64,000 nt of DNA from Burkholderiales bacterium. Its GTDB lineage: Bacteria > Pseudomonadota > Gammaproteobacteria > Burkholderiales > Ga0077523. Positions 16,964 through 26,237 of this stretch are shown one piece after another. The stretch's first letter is position 1. Each line of letters begins with the position of its first letter. A program made the translations under genes and the position numbers. The notes below the pieces were generated by a model that was given only the letters and a program-made list of their open reading frames with translations, was not told the DNA's origin and ran no database searches. Location of the stretch: NCBI GenBank assembly GCA_019747905.1, contig JAIEQG010000020.1, forward strand, positions 1-64,000, written 5' to 3'.

Positions 16964-17863
16964 TTACATCTGGGTCGTCGGTGATCCGTTCGAGATGCGC
17001 AGCTTGCCTTCGCTGCGCTTCAGTTCCGCCTCGACCCACTGCTTGATGCGGTTGGCATCGCCGATCCGGGAGAGCTTGCCCCACGAATCGAGCAGCACGA
17101 TGATCACCGGGCGCGCCGCAATCTTCGCCTGCATCACCAGGCAGCGCCCGGCTTCCGAGATGTAGCCGGTCTTGGAAAGACCGATGTCCCAGCTCGAGCT
17201 GCGCACCAGGCGGTTGGAATTGCTGAAGGACACCAGGCGGTTACGCGAACGGCCCTCGACCTCGATGATGTGCGACTCCGAGGTGGTGAAGTCGCGGATC
17301 ACTTCGTAGCTGTAGCCGGCTTCCACCATCTTCACCAGGTCCTGCGCGGTGGAAACGTTCTGCGGATGCAGGCCGGTCGAATCGACGAAGCGCGTGTCGG
17401 TCATGCCGAGTTCGGCCGCCTTGCGGTTCATGGCTTCGACGAAGGCGCCGATGCCGCCGGGATAGCTGCGGCCGAGCGCCGCGGCAGCGCGGTTCTCGGA
17501 AGCCATCAATGCGAGCTTGAGCAGTTCGCCGCGCGTCAGCTGTGTGCCGACCTGCAGCCGCGAGCGTGTGCCCTTCACGAAATCGAGGTCCTCGTGGACG
17601 ATCTCGAGCGTCTCGTCGAGAGGCAGCTTGGCGTCGAGCACGACCATCGCCGTCATCAGCTTGGTGATGGAGGCGATCGGCTGCACGGCGCCGACGTTCT
17701 TGCCGAAGATGGCTTCACCCTGTTCCTGGTCGACCACCAGCACGGCGCTCGAATGCAGCCGCGGGGGTGACGGAATGCGGTCCTCGGAAGACTTGCCCGC
17801 CCATACCGGTGCTGTCACCAGCAGCGCGGACAATCCCAACGCCATCGTGCTTCTACGCATCAT
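16964..17863 (-). CDS. pbpG: D-alanyl-D-alanine endopeptidase (PBP7/8-type, S11 family)
   Basis: 299 residues with a signal peptide (MMRRSTMALGLSALLVTAPVWA). The three penicillin-binding motifs are in order: SITK at 65-68, SEN at 122-124 and KTG at 231-233. It cleaves D-Ala-meso-DAP crosslinks of peptidoglycan in the periplasm. The absence of a long C-terminal domain favours PBP7/PbpG over DacA-type carboxypeptidases. ATG at 17861-17863 with AGAGGAAAG upstream; an in-frame extension to 18025 has no ribosome site and would bury the signal peptide. Confidence 0.92.
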   Translation of the reverse strand: MMRRSTMALGLSALLVTAPVWAGKSSEDRIPSPPRLHSSAVLVVDQEQGEAIFGKNVGAVQPIASITKLMTAMVVLDAKLPLDETLEIVHEDLDFVKGTRSRLQVGTQLTRGELLKLALMASENRAAAALGRSYPGGIGAFVEAMNRKAAELGMTDTRFVDSTGLHPQNVSTAQDLVKMVEAGYSYEVIRDFTTSESHIIEVEGRSRNRLVSFSNSNRLVRSSSWDIGLSKTGYISEAGRCLVMQAKIAARPVIIVLLDSWGKLSRIGDANRIKQWVEAELKRSEGKLRISNGSPTTQM

Positions 17864-18158
17864 CTTTCCTCTTGATCCAGCTCGACCCCACGTGACGCGG
17901 GTACCTACCCTTATCGGCGGCGCCACCGGGAACTGCAGTTTCGGTGAGATTTTGCAATGCGAGGCCTCACCATGCATCTGCCATGCCAACAACATGAGCG
18001 TGGAGAGAAAACGTTGCCGTGACACCAGGCCGACTTTGCGGCGGGCGCCCGGGCCCTGTCCTCACCCCAAGCGAAAAATAACAAAAATCAGGTACTAAGA
18101 ACAGCTTTTTAGACCACTACACGATACTTGTCGCCGCCCCAAGCGCCTTTCACGGACC

Positions 18159-21100
18159 TCAGGTGTCGCTGATTTGCGACTTCACCTCCTCGGCAAAGGT
18201 CGGGAAAAGCAGGGGCAGGAGCAAGAGTGTAAAGAGAGTCGCCGACACGATACCGCCTACGATCACCACGGCGAAGGGCCGTTGGGTTTCCGATCCGATC
18301 CCCCTCGAAAGGGCCGCCGGCAGCAACCCCAGCCCGGCCATCAGGGCGGTCATGACGATCGGCCGAAGCCTCTCGACGGCCCCTTCCAGGACGGCCTCCG
18401 TCACCTCCACGCCGTTGCGCATGGATTCCATGAAGCGCTCCACCATGATCACCCCGTTCTGCACGGAAATGCCGCCGACCGCGATGAAGCCCACGGCGGC
18501 CGAGATGGACAGGTGCATGCCCGCCATGGCGAGCCCGGCGATACCGCCGATCAGGGTGAATGGCACCATGGCCAGGATCAGCAGCGCCTTGGGCATGGAC
18601 CGGAACGCCCAGAACAGCAGCACGAAGATCATCAGCACCGAAAGCGGCACGATGACCTTCAGCCGTTCCACCGCCCGCCGCTGGTTCTCGAACTGACCGC
18701 CCCAGGTCAGCATGTAGCCGGGCGGTAGGTGCACCTGATCGGCGACCTTGCGCTGGGCCTCGGCGACGAAGCTCCCCTGGTCGCGCCCCAGCAGGTTGGC
18801 CTTGACCGCCACGTTGCGCCCACCGGCTTCGCGCGAGATGCGCGCAGCGCCCTGCTTCACTTCGATCCGTGCGAGTTCGCCCAGCGGAATGGTGGCGGTG
18901 CCGCCGGGCAACGCGATCGGGAGTTCGCCGACATCCTCGGCCGCCTGGCGGAACGGCTGGTCCAGGCGCAACGTGACGTCGAAACTGCGGCCGGCCTCGT
19001 AGAACGTGTTGACGGCGACGCCGGCGAGCGCCGTCTGCACCGTGCGGTTCACCTCGGCGATGTCGAGCCCGTGGCGCGCGAGGCGTTCGCGGTCGAGCAC
19101 GATGTTGAGCTCGGTCTGCCCGCCCACCTTGATGGCGGCGACATCGGCGCTGCCGCGGATGCCCGCGAGGATCTGCGCGACCTGTTCCCCCTTGTTCTCG
19201 AGGATCTCGAGGTCCGGGCCGTAGATCTTGACCGCGATCTCGCCCTTCACGCCCGACAGCGCCTCCTCGACGTTGTCCTCGATCACCTGCGAGAAGTTGG
19301 TGGGCACCCCCGGCATGGCCCGGATCTTCCTCGCCATGTCGGCTATCAGCGCCTCTTTGTCGTGAAAACGCCAGGTGGCGCGCGGTGTCAGGTCGGCGAG
19401 CACTTCCATGTTGTTCGAACCCTTCGGATCGGTACCGTCGTCCGGACGGCCGACGTGCGACACCACGTCCTGCACTTCCGGATAGCTGCGCAGGATCGCG
19501 CGCACGTTGCGCTCGATCTCCTTGGTCTTGTCGAGCGCGGTCGACGGCGGCAGCGAGATAGTGAGCCAGATGTTGCCCTCGTCCAGCTTCGGCAGGAATT
19601 CGCTGCCGAGGCGCGTGGCACCCGCGACCGCCAGCGCGAGCACGCCGAGCGCGGCCACGACGATGGGCAGACGGCGCCCACGCGCCCACAGCAGCAGGTG
19701 CCGGTAACCGCTGCGCATGACCTCGATCCAGGCGCTGTGGCGCTCGGACATGTCGCTCGAGCGCACCGCGTAGGCGAGCAGCGAAGGGACGAGAGTCAAG
19801 GTGAGCAGGATCGCGCCGGCAAGCGCGAACGACAGCGTGTAGGCCATCGGCGAGAAGATCTTCCCCTCTACCCGTTCGAACGTGAAGATCGGCAGGAAGG
19901 CGAGGATGATGATCGCCTTCGAGAACAGGATCGGTGAGCCGAGCCCGACCGCCGTGTTCCGCAGGATGTGAATGCGCCAGCCGATGGCGTGATGCGGGAT
20001 GGCCGGATCCTGGCGGGCGACCGCGAGCCGCACCATGAGCGCCTCGACCAGCACGACGGCGCTGTCGATGATGATGCCGAAGTCCACCGACCCGAGCGAG
20101 ATCAGGTTCGCAGATACGCCCTTCACGTCCATCATCAGGAACGCGAACAGCAACGACAGCGGGATGACGCACGCGACGATGGCGGCCGCCCGCCAGTCGC
20201 GCAGGAAGATCATCAGGATGCCGACCACCAGCGCGGCGCCGACCGCGAGGTTCTCGGTCACCGTGCGCACCGTGTGCTGCACCAGTTCGGTCCGATCGTA
20301 GAACGGCACGATGCGCACGCCCGGCGGCAGCTTCGAGGCAATGCCGGCGAGCGCGAGCTTGACCGACTCCACAACCTTGGTGGCGTTGCGGCCCTTGGTC
20401 ATCTGCACGATGCCCTGCACCACCGAGTCCTGGTCGTCGAAGGCGACCACGCCCGAACGCACCCGATCCCCGATCGCCACCGTCGCCACGTCGCCGACGA
20501 AGATCGGACTCCCGCTGCGTGCGACCACGACGACGCGAGTGATGTCCTCGAGCGACCGGAAGAGCCCGATCGAGCGTACCACCAGCGCTTCGTCGCCGCG
20601 GCGGATCACGCCACCGCCCGCGTTGGCGCTGTTGGCGGATAGCGCCGCGGCCACCTGATCCAGAGTGACGCCGTATTTGCGCAGGAGCTGCGGGTTCACG
20701 CGCACCTGGTATTCCTTCACGGTGCCGCCGAAGCTCACCACATCCGCGACTCCGGGTACCGGCCGCAAGGCCGGGCGGATCACCCAGTCCTGCAAAGCGC
20801 GCACTTCGTTGGCCGGCATCTGAGGCGGCGCTTCGACCACATAGCGGAAGATCTCGCCCACCGCGCTGGTGAGCGGCCCGAGGGTCGCGGTAACGCCCGG
20901 CGGCAGCGTGACGTTCTGCAGCTTCTCGATCACCTGCTGGCGCGCGAAATAGTCGTCGGTGCCATCGGCGAAGGTGATGGTGACCACCGACAGCCCGGAG
21001 ATCGACACGGAGCGCAATTGCGTGAGGCGCGCCACCCCGTTCATCTCGCGTTCGATCGGCAGCGAGATGCTGCGCTCCACCTCCTCCGCCGCCTGGCCGG

Positions 21101-21260
21101 GGTACTGCGTGACCACCTGCACCTGAACGTCCTGCACGTCGGGGAAGGCAACGATCGGCAGGTTCTTCCACGCGAACCATCCACCCAGCGCGAGCACGAT
21201 CGCAGCCGCGATGACGAACACGCGCTGCTGCAGAGCGAAGGTGACCAGGCGTTCTACCAT
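18159..21260 (-). CDS. czcA: RND efflux permease, heavy-metal type (CzcA/CusA family)
   Basis: 1033 residues, normal length for the HME-RND family. Twelve membrane helices in two halves with two large periplasmic loops. The TM4 motif DFGIIID (393-399), with two acidic residues for proton relay, is the hallmark of metal exporters such as CzcA. PEFLPKLDEGNIW-like segment in the second half (SEFLPKLDEGNIWLTISLP). Together with the CzcB- and CzcC-like proteins upstream on the same strand, it forms an envelope-spanning exporter driven by protons. Which metal it exports cannot be read off the sequence. The gap to the adaptor gene holds a family A repeat. The 295 bp beyond its end (17864-18158) show only AT-rich leader DNA. 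Confidence 0.93.
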   Translation of the reverse strand: MVERLVTFALQQRVFVIAAAIVLALGGWFAWKNLPIVAFPDVQDVQVQVVTQYPGQAAEEVERSISLPIEREMNGVARLTQLRSVSISGLSVVTITFADGTDDYFARQQVIEKLQNVTLPPGVTATLGPLTSAVGEIFRYVVEAPPQMPANEVRALQDWVIRPALRPVPGVADVVSFGGTVKEYQVRVNPQLLRKYGVTLDQVAAALSANSANAGGGVIRRGDEALVVRSIGLFRSLEDITRVVVVARSGSPIFVGDVATVAIGDRVRSGVVAFDDQDSVVQGIVQMTKGRNATKVVESVKLALAGIASKLPPGVRIVPFYDRTELVQHTVRTVTENLAVGAALVVGILMIFLRDWRAAAIVACVIPLSLLFAFLMMDVKGVSANLISLGSVDFGIIIDSAVVLVEALMVRLAVARQDPAIPHHAIGWRIHILRNTAVGLGSPILFSKAIIILAFLPIFTFERVEGKIFSPMAYTLSFALAGAILLTLTLVPSLLAYAVRSSDMSERHSAWIEVMRSGYRHLLLWARGRRLPIVVAALGVLALAVAGATRLGSEFLPKLDEGNIWLTISLPPSTALDKTKEIERNVRAILRSYPEVQDVVSHVGRPDDGTDPKGSNNMEVLADLTPRATWRFHDKEALIADMARKIRAMPGVPTNFSQVIEDNVEEALSGVKGEIAVKIYGPDLEILENKGEQVAQILAGIRGSADVAAIKVGGQTELNIVLDRERLARHGLDIAEVNRTVQTALAGVAVNTFYEAGRSFDVTLRLDQPFRQAAEDVGELPIALPGGTATIPLGELARIEVKQGAARISREAGGRNVAVKANLLGRDQGSFVAEAQRKVADQVHLPPGYMLTWGGQFENQRRAVERLKVIVPLSVLMIFVLLFWAFRSMPKALLILAMVPFTLIGGIAGLAMAGMHLSISAAVGFIAVGGISVQNGVIMVERFMESMRNGVEVTEAVLEGAVERLRPIVMTALMAGLGLLPAALSRGIGSETQRPFAVVIVGGIVSATLFTLLLLPLLFPTFAEEVKSQISDT

Positions 21261-21294
21261 CGGTCGAGGACAACGATGAATTCATCGACCGCTG

Positions 21295-21473
21295 CCCCCA
21301 CCCCAACCCTCCCCCGGCACAGCCGGGGGAGGGGGTGTACACCCCTTCCCCCACCTTCGGTGGGGGAAGGTCGGGATGGGGGCCACCCGAGACCACGGCG
21401 ATCAGCTCTACCGATCGCCGCACTCCTCTCCTTCCCCCGCGCGAGCAGCGTGGGGGAAGGCCGGGATGGGGGC
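21295..21473. repeat. Family A palindromic repeat array (copy 3)
   Basis: A full two-module element (21295-21382), then a further hairpin module (21428-21473, CCCCCGCGCGAGCAGCGTGG centre). Sits between the czcB- and czcA-type genes inside an operon. Confidence 0.85.
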
Positions 21474-21505
21474 AGCAGCCGACGCAGCTTCGCCAAACGC
21501 CGCAT

Positions 21506-22663
21506 CTAGTTCCCCTGCAACTCCGAGTTGAGCAGCAGCGCCCCGCTCACCACCACGCGCTCGCCCGGCGCGATGCCGTCCTTCAGGTAGCTGTACTCGC
21601 GGCCCTGCTGCGCGATCGCCACCTTGCGCCGTTCAAGCACGCCTGGTTCGCGCTCGACGAACGCGTAGCTGCTCACCCCCACGGTAACCAGCGCCGCATT
21701 GGGAATGCGCACACGTTTCTGCCCGGATCCGGCGAGCGGCGTCACGCGGACGTACATCTCCGGCTTCAGCAGGCGCTCCGGATTGTCCAGCGCGCAGCGC
21801 ACCTGTACCCGGCGCGTCGCCGCGTCCAGCACTTCGCCGATGCTGACCACCGTCGCATCGAAGGACTTGCCGGCATAGGCGTCCACTTCGACTCTCACCA
21901 ACTGCCCGGCATGCAACACGCCGAGGTGCTGCTCCGGCACGTCCACCAGGGCCCACAACCGCTCCGGATCCGAGATCACGAAGAGCGGCTTGTCGGTGTC
22001 GGGTCCGACCTGCGCGCCGGGATTGATGGCGCGCTCCGTCACCACGCCGGCCACCGGGGCGCGCAACGCGAGTTCACCGGATTCCGATGCGCCGCCTGGC
22101 GCCAGCACGTCGAGCCGTTTGCGGGCGCGACCGAGTTCCACCTCCGCTTCGCGCAGGTCGGTCTCGGCCGCTTCGAACTCCTTGCGCGCCATGACTTCGC
22201 CGTCGAACAGCAGTTTGGCGCGGTCGTAAACGAGTTGCCGCTGCTTCACTTCGATCTCGTCGCGCTTCAAGTCCGCCACGGCCTGGGCGAAATCCGGCGC
22301 GTCGAGCCAGGCCAGCACTTCGCCGCGGGCGACCTTCTGTCCGAACTGCACTTCGATGCGCGCGACGCGGCCCGAGATGGGCGCACTTACGCGCGCTGTC
22401 CGGTTGTCGTCGTAGGTGATGCGACCCGTAAGGGCTTCGATCAGCGGCTCGGGAAAATCCTCGGCCGCCTGGACCTTGAGATAGGAAAGCTGGGGCGCCC
22501 CCGCCTCGAACCGCAGCACCGTACCGTTGAGCGCCGCAGGTTCCGACGGCACCGGACGCACCTCGTGATGCTCCGCGATCACTCGCGGGTACAGCCACCA
22601 GGCGACCGCACCGAGAAGACCCAGGACGACCAAGCCGGCGACGGGAATGCGCAGGCTCTTCAC
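21506..22663 (-). CDS. czcB: RND efflux periplasmic adaptor (CzcB/CusB family)
   Basis: 385 residues from GTG at 22661-22663. N-terminal membrane anchor (RIPVAGLVVLGLLGAVAWWLYP), then barrel-sandwich halves around a helical hairpin (ISGRVARIEVQFGQKVARGEV; helix QAVADLKRDEIEVKQRQLVY), then beta-barrel (AGQLVRVEVDAYAGKSF) and membrane-proximal domain. It links the inner membrane pump to the outer membrane channel. The start overlaps the channel gene stop as GTGA, so the two are translationally coupled. The open frame upstream of 22663 lies within that gene. Confidence 0.92.
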   Translation of the reverse strand: MKSLRIPVAGLVVLGLLGAVAWWLYPRVIAEHHEVRPVPSEPAALNGTVLRFEAGAPQLSYLKVQAAEDFPEPLIEALTGRITYDDNRTARVSAPISGRVARIEVQFGQKVARGEVLAWLDAPDFAQAVADLKRDEIEVKQRQLVYDRAKLLFDGEVMARKEFEAAETDLREAEVELGRARKRLDVLAPGGASESGELALRAPVAGVVTERAINPGAQVGPDTDKPLFVISDPERLWALVDVPEQHLGVLHAGQLVRVEVDAYAGKSFDATVVSIGEVLDAATRRVQVRCALDNPERLLKPEMYVRVTPLAGSGQKRVRIPNAALVTVGVSSYAFVEREPGVLERRKVAIAQQGREYSYLKDGIAPGERVVVSGALLLNSELQGN

Positions 22664-23952
22664 GGTGACGGCGTGTAGGGCGCAGTCGCCGCCTGCCAGG
22701 CGATCAACGCGCGCGCGAGATCTGCCCGCGCCGCCGCAGCATCGTTGCGCGTCGCGGCGTGGATCCGGCGCGCATCGAGCAGGTCGATCACGCCCAGCGC
22801 CCCGTTGCGGTAGGCGAACTCCGCCGCATCGGCCGCGCGCTGCGCCTCCTTCAGCAAGCCGGCGTCGTAGCGCTGCACGCGTTCGCGTGCCGATGCGAGA
22901 TCGGACCACGCGCGATTGACGTCGGCCACAGCCAGCGCCCTGGTGCGCTCGAGCGCATCGTAGGCCGCCTGCAGGTTGACCTCGCCGCGGCGGATCTCGC
23001 CTTCGTAGTTGTAGTTGAGGAACAGCGGCACGCTCACGCCGAAGCCGATGGTGTTGTTGGCGGGTTGCCCGGGAAAGCTCTCGTACTGCGCCGCCAGCGT
23101 GACGTCGCGCGACCGCAGCGCGCGAGCGAGGTCGCGCGCCTTCTCCGCGGCTTGCACGCGCAGCGCAGCAGCACGCACGTCGGCCCGCGCTTCGACCGCT
23201 GCCTGGGCGTTCATTCGGGCAACCTCTCCGGCTGCAGGCCACGCGTCGGTCGCGAACAGATAGGGCGCTTCGGCATCGAGCCCGATCACGTAGGCGAGTG
23301 CGAGCCGCGCGCGATCGCGGTCCGCCGCGGCGGACCGCCGTTCGTTCTCCGCTCGCAACTGATCCACGCGGATGCGCGACAGGTCCGACGGTGCGATATC
23401 CCCCGCCTTCAGTCGCAACTCCGCCGCCCCCACCGTCTTCGCAAGCAGCGCCGCCGTGTCTTCGGTGATGCGCACGCGCTCTTGCGCAAGCAGCAGGTCG
23501 TAGTAGGCGCCGGCCAGCACGACGCTGCCCTGGCGCAGCGCATCGGCCAGGTCGCCGCGCGCCGCTTCGAAGGCGAATCGGGTGGTCTCGCCGCGCAACT
23601 CCCGTTTGCTGCCGCGCTCGAACGTCTGCGACAGCTGCACGATCGCGTCGACCGAGTTGTTGGAATCGGTGCCGGGGCCGGCGCCGATCCGGGGATGGAT
23701 GGAGAGCGCGTTGATCGATAGATTCGGATTGGGTCGCGCCCGCGCGCTCAAGGTATCGGCCTGAGCCACTTCGACGCCACGCTGCGCGAGCTGCACGTCG
23801 CGATTGCGCACCTGCAGCAGCGCGAGCGCTTCGCTGAAGCTCAAGCCGCGTGCGGACTCCGGCACTTCCGCCGCACACGCGGGTACGGCGGGCGGCAGCA
23901 CGGCAGCGCACGCAAGAGAAGCCAGCAGGAATCGAACGACTGACAGCGACAT
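22660..23952 (-). CDS. czcC: TolC-family outer membrane efflux protein (CzcC-like)
   Basis: 430 residues with a signal peptide (MSLSVVRFLLASLACAAVLPPAVPACAAE region). Two repeats of the outer-membrane efflux fold: a helix-strand-helix in each half (LSFSEALALLQVRNRDVQLAQ; later YEGEIRRGEVNLQAAYDAL, FAYRNGALGVIDLLDARR). Forms the trimeric exit duct of the RND exporter. First gene of the czcCBA order, divergent from the response regulator gene over 118 bp that contain a direct-repeat operator candidate. Confidence 0.93.
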   Translation of the reverse strand: MSLSVVRFLLASLACAAVLPPAVPACAAEVPESARGLSFSEALALLQVRNRDVQLAQRGVEVAQADTLSARARPNPNLSINALSIHPRIGAGPGTDSNNSVDAIVQLSQTFERGSKRELRGETTRFAFEAARGDLADALRQGSVVLAGAYYDLLLAQERVRITEDTAALLAKTVGAAELRLKAGDIAPSDLSRIRVDQLRAENERRSAAADRDRARLALAYVIGLDAEAPYLFATDAWPAAGEVARMNAQAAVEARADVRAAALRVQAAEKARDLARALRSRDVTLAAQYESFPGQPANNTIGFGVSVPLFLNYNYEGEIRRGEVNLQAAYDALERTRALAVADVNRAWSDLASARERVQRYDAGLLKEAQRAADAAEFAYRNGALGVIDLLDARRIHAATRNDAAAARADLARALIAWQAATAPYTPSP

Positions 23953-24033
23953 GAGGTCTCACGCTCGATGGGCGTGGGCGGCCGGCGGCAAGCCGACCTT
24001 CGCAACTCGACGGCGCGCATGCTGGCGGGTTAG

Positions 24034-24050
24034 CCTTACTGCTTCCTTAC
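24034..24050. promoter_or_regulatory. CCTTAC direct repeat, candidate response-regulator box
   Basis: CCTTAC at 24034-24039 is repeated at 24045-24050, an 11-bp period, that is one DNA helix turn. OmpR-family regulators of the PmrA/QseB group bind two direct half-sites of CTTA type at this spacing. Position is 20 bp before the regulator's ATG and about 80 bp upstream of czcC. Confidence 0.5.
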
Positions 24051-24070
24051 GTGAACCACATAACCGGAAC

Positions 24071-24745
24071 ATGCGGCTGTTGATCGTCGAAGATGACCCC
24101 GTCATCGCCGATGGCTTGTTGCGCACGCTGCGTGCAGCGGGCCATGCCGTGGATCACGCAGTCGACGGCGCGCGGGCCGATCAGGCGCTGGCGCAGTACC
24201 CGTACGACCTGGTGGTGCTCGACCTTGGCCTGCCGCGCCTCGACGGCATGGAGGTGCTGAAACGCCTGCGCGCGCGCGGCACGCATCTGCCGGTGCTCGT
24301 GCTCACTGCGCGCGACAGCCTCGACGATCGCGTAGCCGGTCTCGATGCCGGTGCCGACGACTATCTCGCGAAACCGTTCGACCTGCCGGAGCTCGAAGCG
24401 CGCGTGCGTGCGCTGCTGCGCCGACGCGAAGCGAGCGGCGGCGGTCGCATCGAGATCGGCGCGATCACGGTGGACACGGCCGGTCGCTCGGCCTATCACG
24501 GCTCCGAGCGGCTCGATCTGTCGGCCCGCGAGTTCGGCGTGCTGGAACTGCTCGCGCGGCGCGCAGGCCGGGTCGTGAGCAAGGAACAACTGGTCGAGTC
24601 GATGACCGGATGGGACGAAGACGTCGGCACCAATGCGATCGAGGTGTACGTGCACCGCCTGCGCCGCAAGCTGGAACCGGCCGGAGTCGGCATCCGCACG
24701 CTGCGCGGACTCGGATACCTGATCGAGAAGTCCATCGATGGGTGA
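24071..24745 (+). CDS. OmpR-family response regulator (QseB/PmrA-like)
   Basis: 224 residues from ATG at 24071. Receiver domain with acidic pocket ED at 7-9, phospho-acceptor Asp51 (VVLDLGLPR) and LAKPF; C-terminal winged helix (LSAREFGVLELLARRAG, then NAIEVYVHRLRRKL and GLGYLIEK). Divergent from czcCBA and overlapping the kinase gene by 8 bp, so it probably activates the exporter when its kinase senses a periplasmic signal. The longer open frame to 23804 runs through czcC and is rejected. Confidence 0.93.
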   Translation: MRLLIVEDDPVIADGLLRTLRAAGHAVDHAVDGARADQALAQYPYDLVVLDLGLPRLDGMEVLKRLRARGTHLPVLVLTARDSLDDRVAGLDAGADDYLAKPFDLPELEARVRALLRRREASGGGRIEIGAITVDTAGRSAYHGSERLDLSAREFGVLELLARRAGRVVSKEQLVESMTGWDEDVGTNAIEVYVHRLRRKLEPAGVGIRTLRGLGYLIEKSIDG

Positions 24746-26138
24746 CGTGGCGACCGTCCGCACGCCGTCGCTGCGGCGCCGGCTGTTCGCGTGGCTGATC
24801 GGACCGGCCGCCGCGCTGGTACTGCTCAGTGCCTTGGCGGCTTACGCCACCGCCTACCGCTTCGCCAATCAGGTCTACGACAACTGGATCTCCGACACCG
24901 CCGTCGCGTTGTCGCAGCTCGTGGCCACGTCCGGCGGCAGAGTCACCATCGATCTGCCTACCGCCGCGCAGCAGATGCTCGACTCCGATCAACGCGACCG
25001 CATCTACTACAAGGTGGCGGAGCTCGACGGCACGTTCGTGGGCGGCCACCGAGGCCTGCCACCCCCGCCGCGCACACCCGAGCCGGGCGCCGAACCATTC
25101 TGCTTCGACGGCACCTTGCAGGGCGACAGCGTGCGCGTCGCAACCTATCGTCCGGTCGGAGCCACGTACCTCGTGCAGGTGGCCGAGACCATCAACAAGC
25201 GCGATACGCTGGCGCTCGAGATCATCGCGAGCATGCTGTTGCCGCTGGTGGCACTGGTTGCGATGGCCGCAATCGGACTATGGCTCGGCGTGCGCCGCGG
25301 TCTCGAGCCACTGACGGCGCTGGCCCGCGAGATCGGAGGCCGATCCGCACAGGACCTGAGTCCGGTGGATGCGACTCTCGCGCCACTCGAGACCCAACCG
25401 CTGGTGCGCGCCCTCAACGACCTGCTCGCACGCCTCGGTCGCGTGCTGGCTGCCCAGCGGCGTTTCGTCGCGGATGCCGCCCATCAGTTGCGCACCCCGC
25501 TGACCGGTCTCAAGACCCAGGCGGAACTGGGCCTGCGCAGCACCGATCCGGCTGCCGTTCGCACGTCGCTGCAGCAGATCGTCGCCGGCACGGACCGGAC
25601 CGCCCATCTGGTGAACCAGCTCCTGAGCCTTGCACGCGCCGAGCCCGAGGGCCAGGTCGAGATTCGTCGCGAGCGCCTCGACTTCACGCGCCTCGCCCGG
25701 GATACCACGGCTGACTGGATTCCGCGCGCGCTGGAGCACGGCATCGATCTTGGGTTCGACGGCGCGGATCCGCTGTGGATCGCCGGCGATGCCACCTTGC
25801 TGCGCGAGTTGACCGGCAACCTCATCGACAACGCGATTGCGTACTGCCCGAGCGGAACCGAAGTGACCGTCGCGGTGCGGCAAGACGGCGCGCATGCGCT
25901 GCTCACGGTGACCGACAGCGGCCCCGGTGTCCCCGAGGCCGACCGCGAACGTGTGTTCGAGCGCTTCCATCGGGTGCTGGGCGCCGGCGCCGATGGCAGC
26001 GGCCTTGGACTCGCGATCGTGCGCCAGATCGCGCAGCGCCATGACGGCGAGGCTCTCCTCGGGGCGGGACCGGACGGCCGAGGCACCTGCGTGCGCATTG
26101 CGTTCCCGCTTGCCACCGGCACCACCGGCGCCGCCTGA
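24738..26138 (+). CDS. Sensor histidine kinase (TctE-like, 2CSK_N sensor)
   Basis: 466 residues. Two membrane helices (about 17-40 and 160-184) frame a periplasmic sensor of about 120 residues resembling the 2CSK_N domain of TctE. HAMP-like linker follows, then the phospho-acceptor His249 (FVADAAHQLRTPLTGLKTQ) and an HATPase domain (NLIDNAIAYCP, TDSGPGVPEADRERVFERF, GSGLGLAIVRQIA). Its sensor differs from that of the classical CzcS metal kinases, so the pump may respond to something other than metal. Overlaps the regulator by 8 bp. Confidence 0.92.
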   Translation: MGDVATVRTPSLRRRLFAWLIGPAAALVLLSALAAYATAYRFANQVYDNWISDTAVALSQLVATSGGRVTIDLPTAAQQMLDSDQRDRIYYKVAELDGTFVGGHRGLPPPPRTPEPGAEPFCFDGTLQGDSVRVATYRPVGATYLVQVAETINKRDTLALEIIASMLLPLVALVAMAAIGLWLGVRRGLEPLTALAREIGGRSAQDLSPVDATLAPLETQPLVRALNDLLARLGRVLAAQRRFVADAAHQLRTPLTGLKTQAELGLRSTDPAAVRTSLQQIVAGTDRTAHLVNQLLSLARAEPEGQVEIRRERLDFTRLARDTTADWIPRALEHGIDLGFDGADPLWIAGDATLLRELTGNLIDNAIAYCPSGTEVTVAVRQDGAHALLTVTDSGPGVPEADRERVFERFHRVLGAGADGSGLGLAIVRQIAQRHDGEALLGAGPDGRGTCVRIAFPLATGTTGAA

Positions 26139-26237
26139 TCCGCACTCCCTGAGGTCCTAAGGTCGAGCGCCGGCCGTCCGTAAACGGTCGGGTAGTGACG
26201 CGTCCTGCACCGCGCCCGACCCGCCTGCCCCAAGCCC

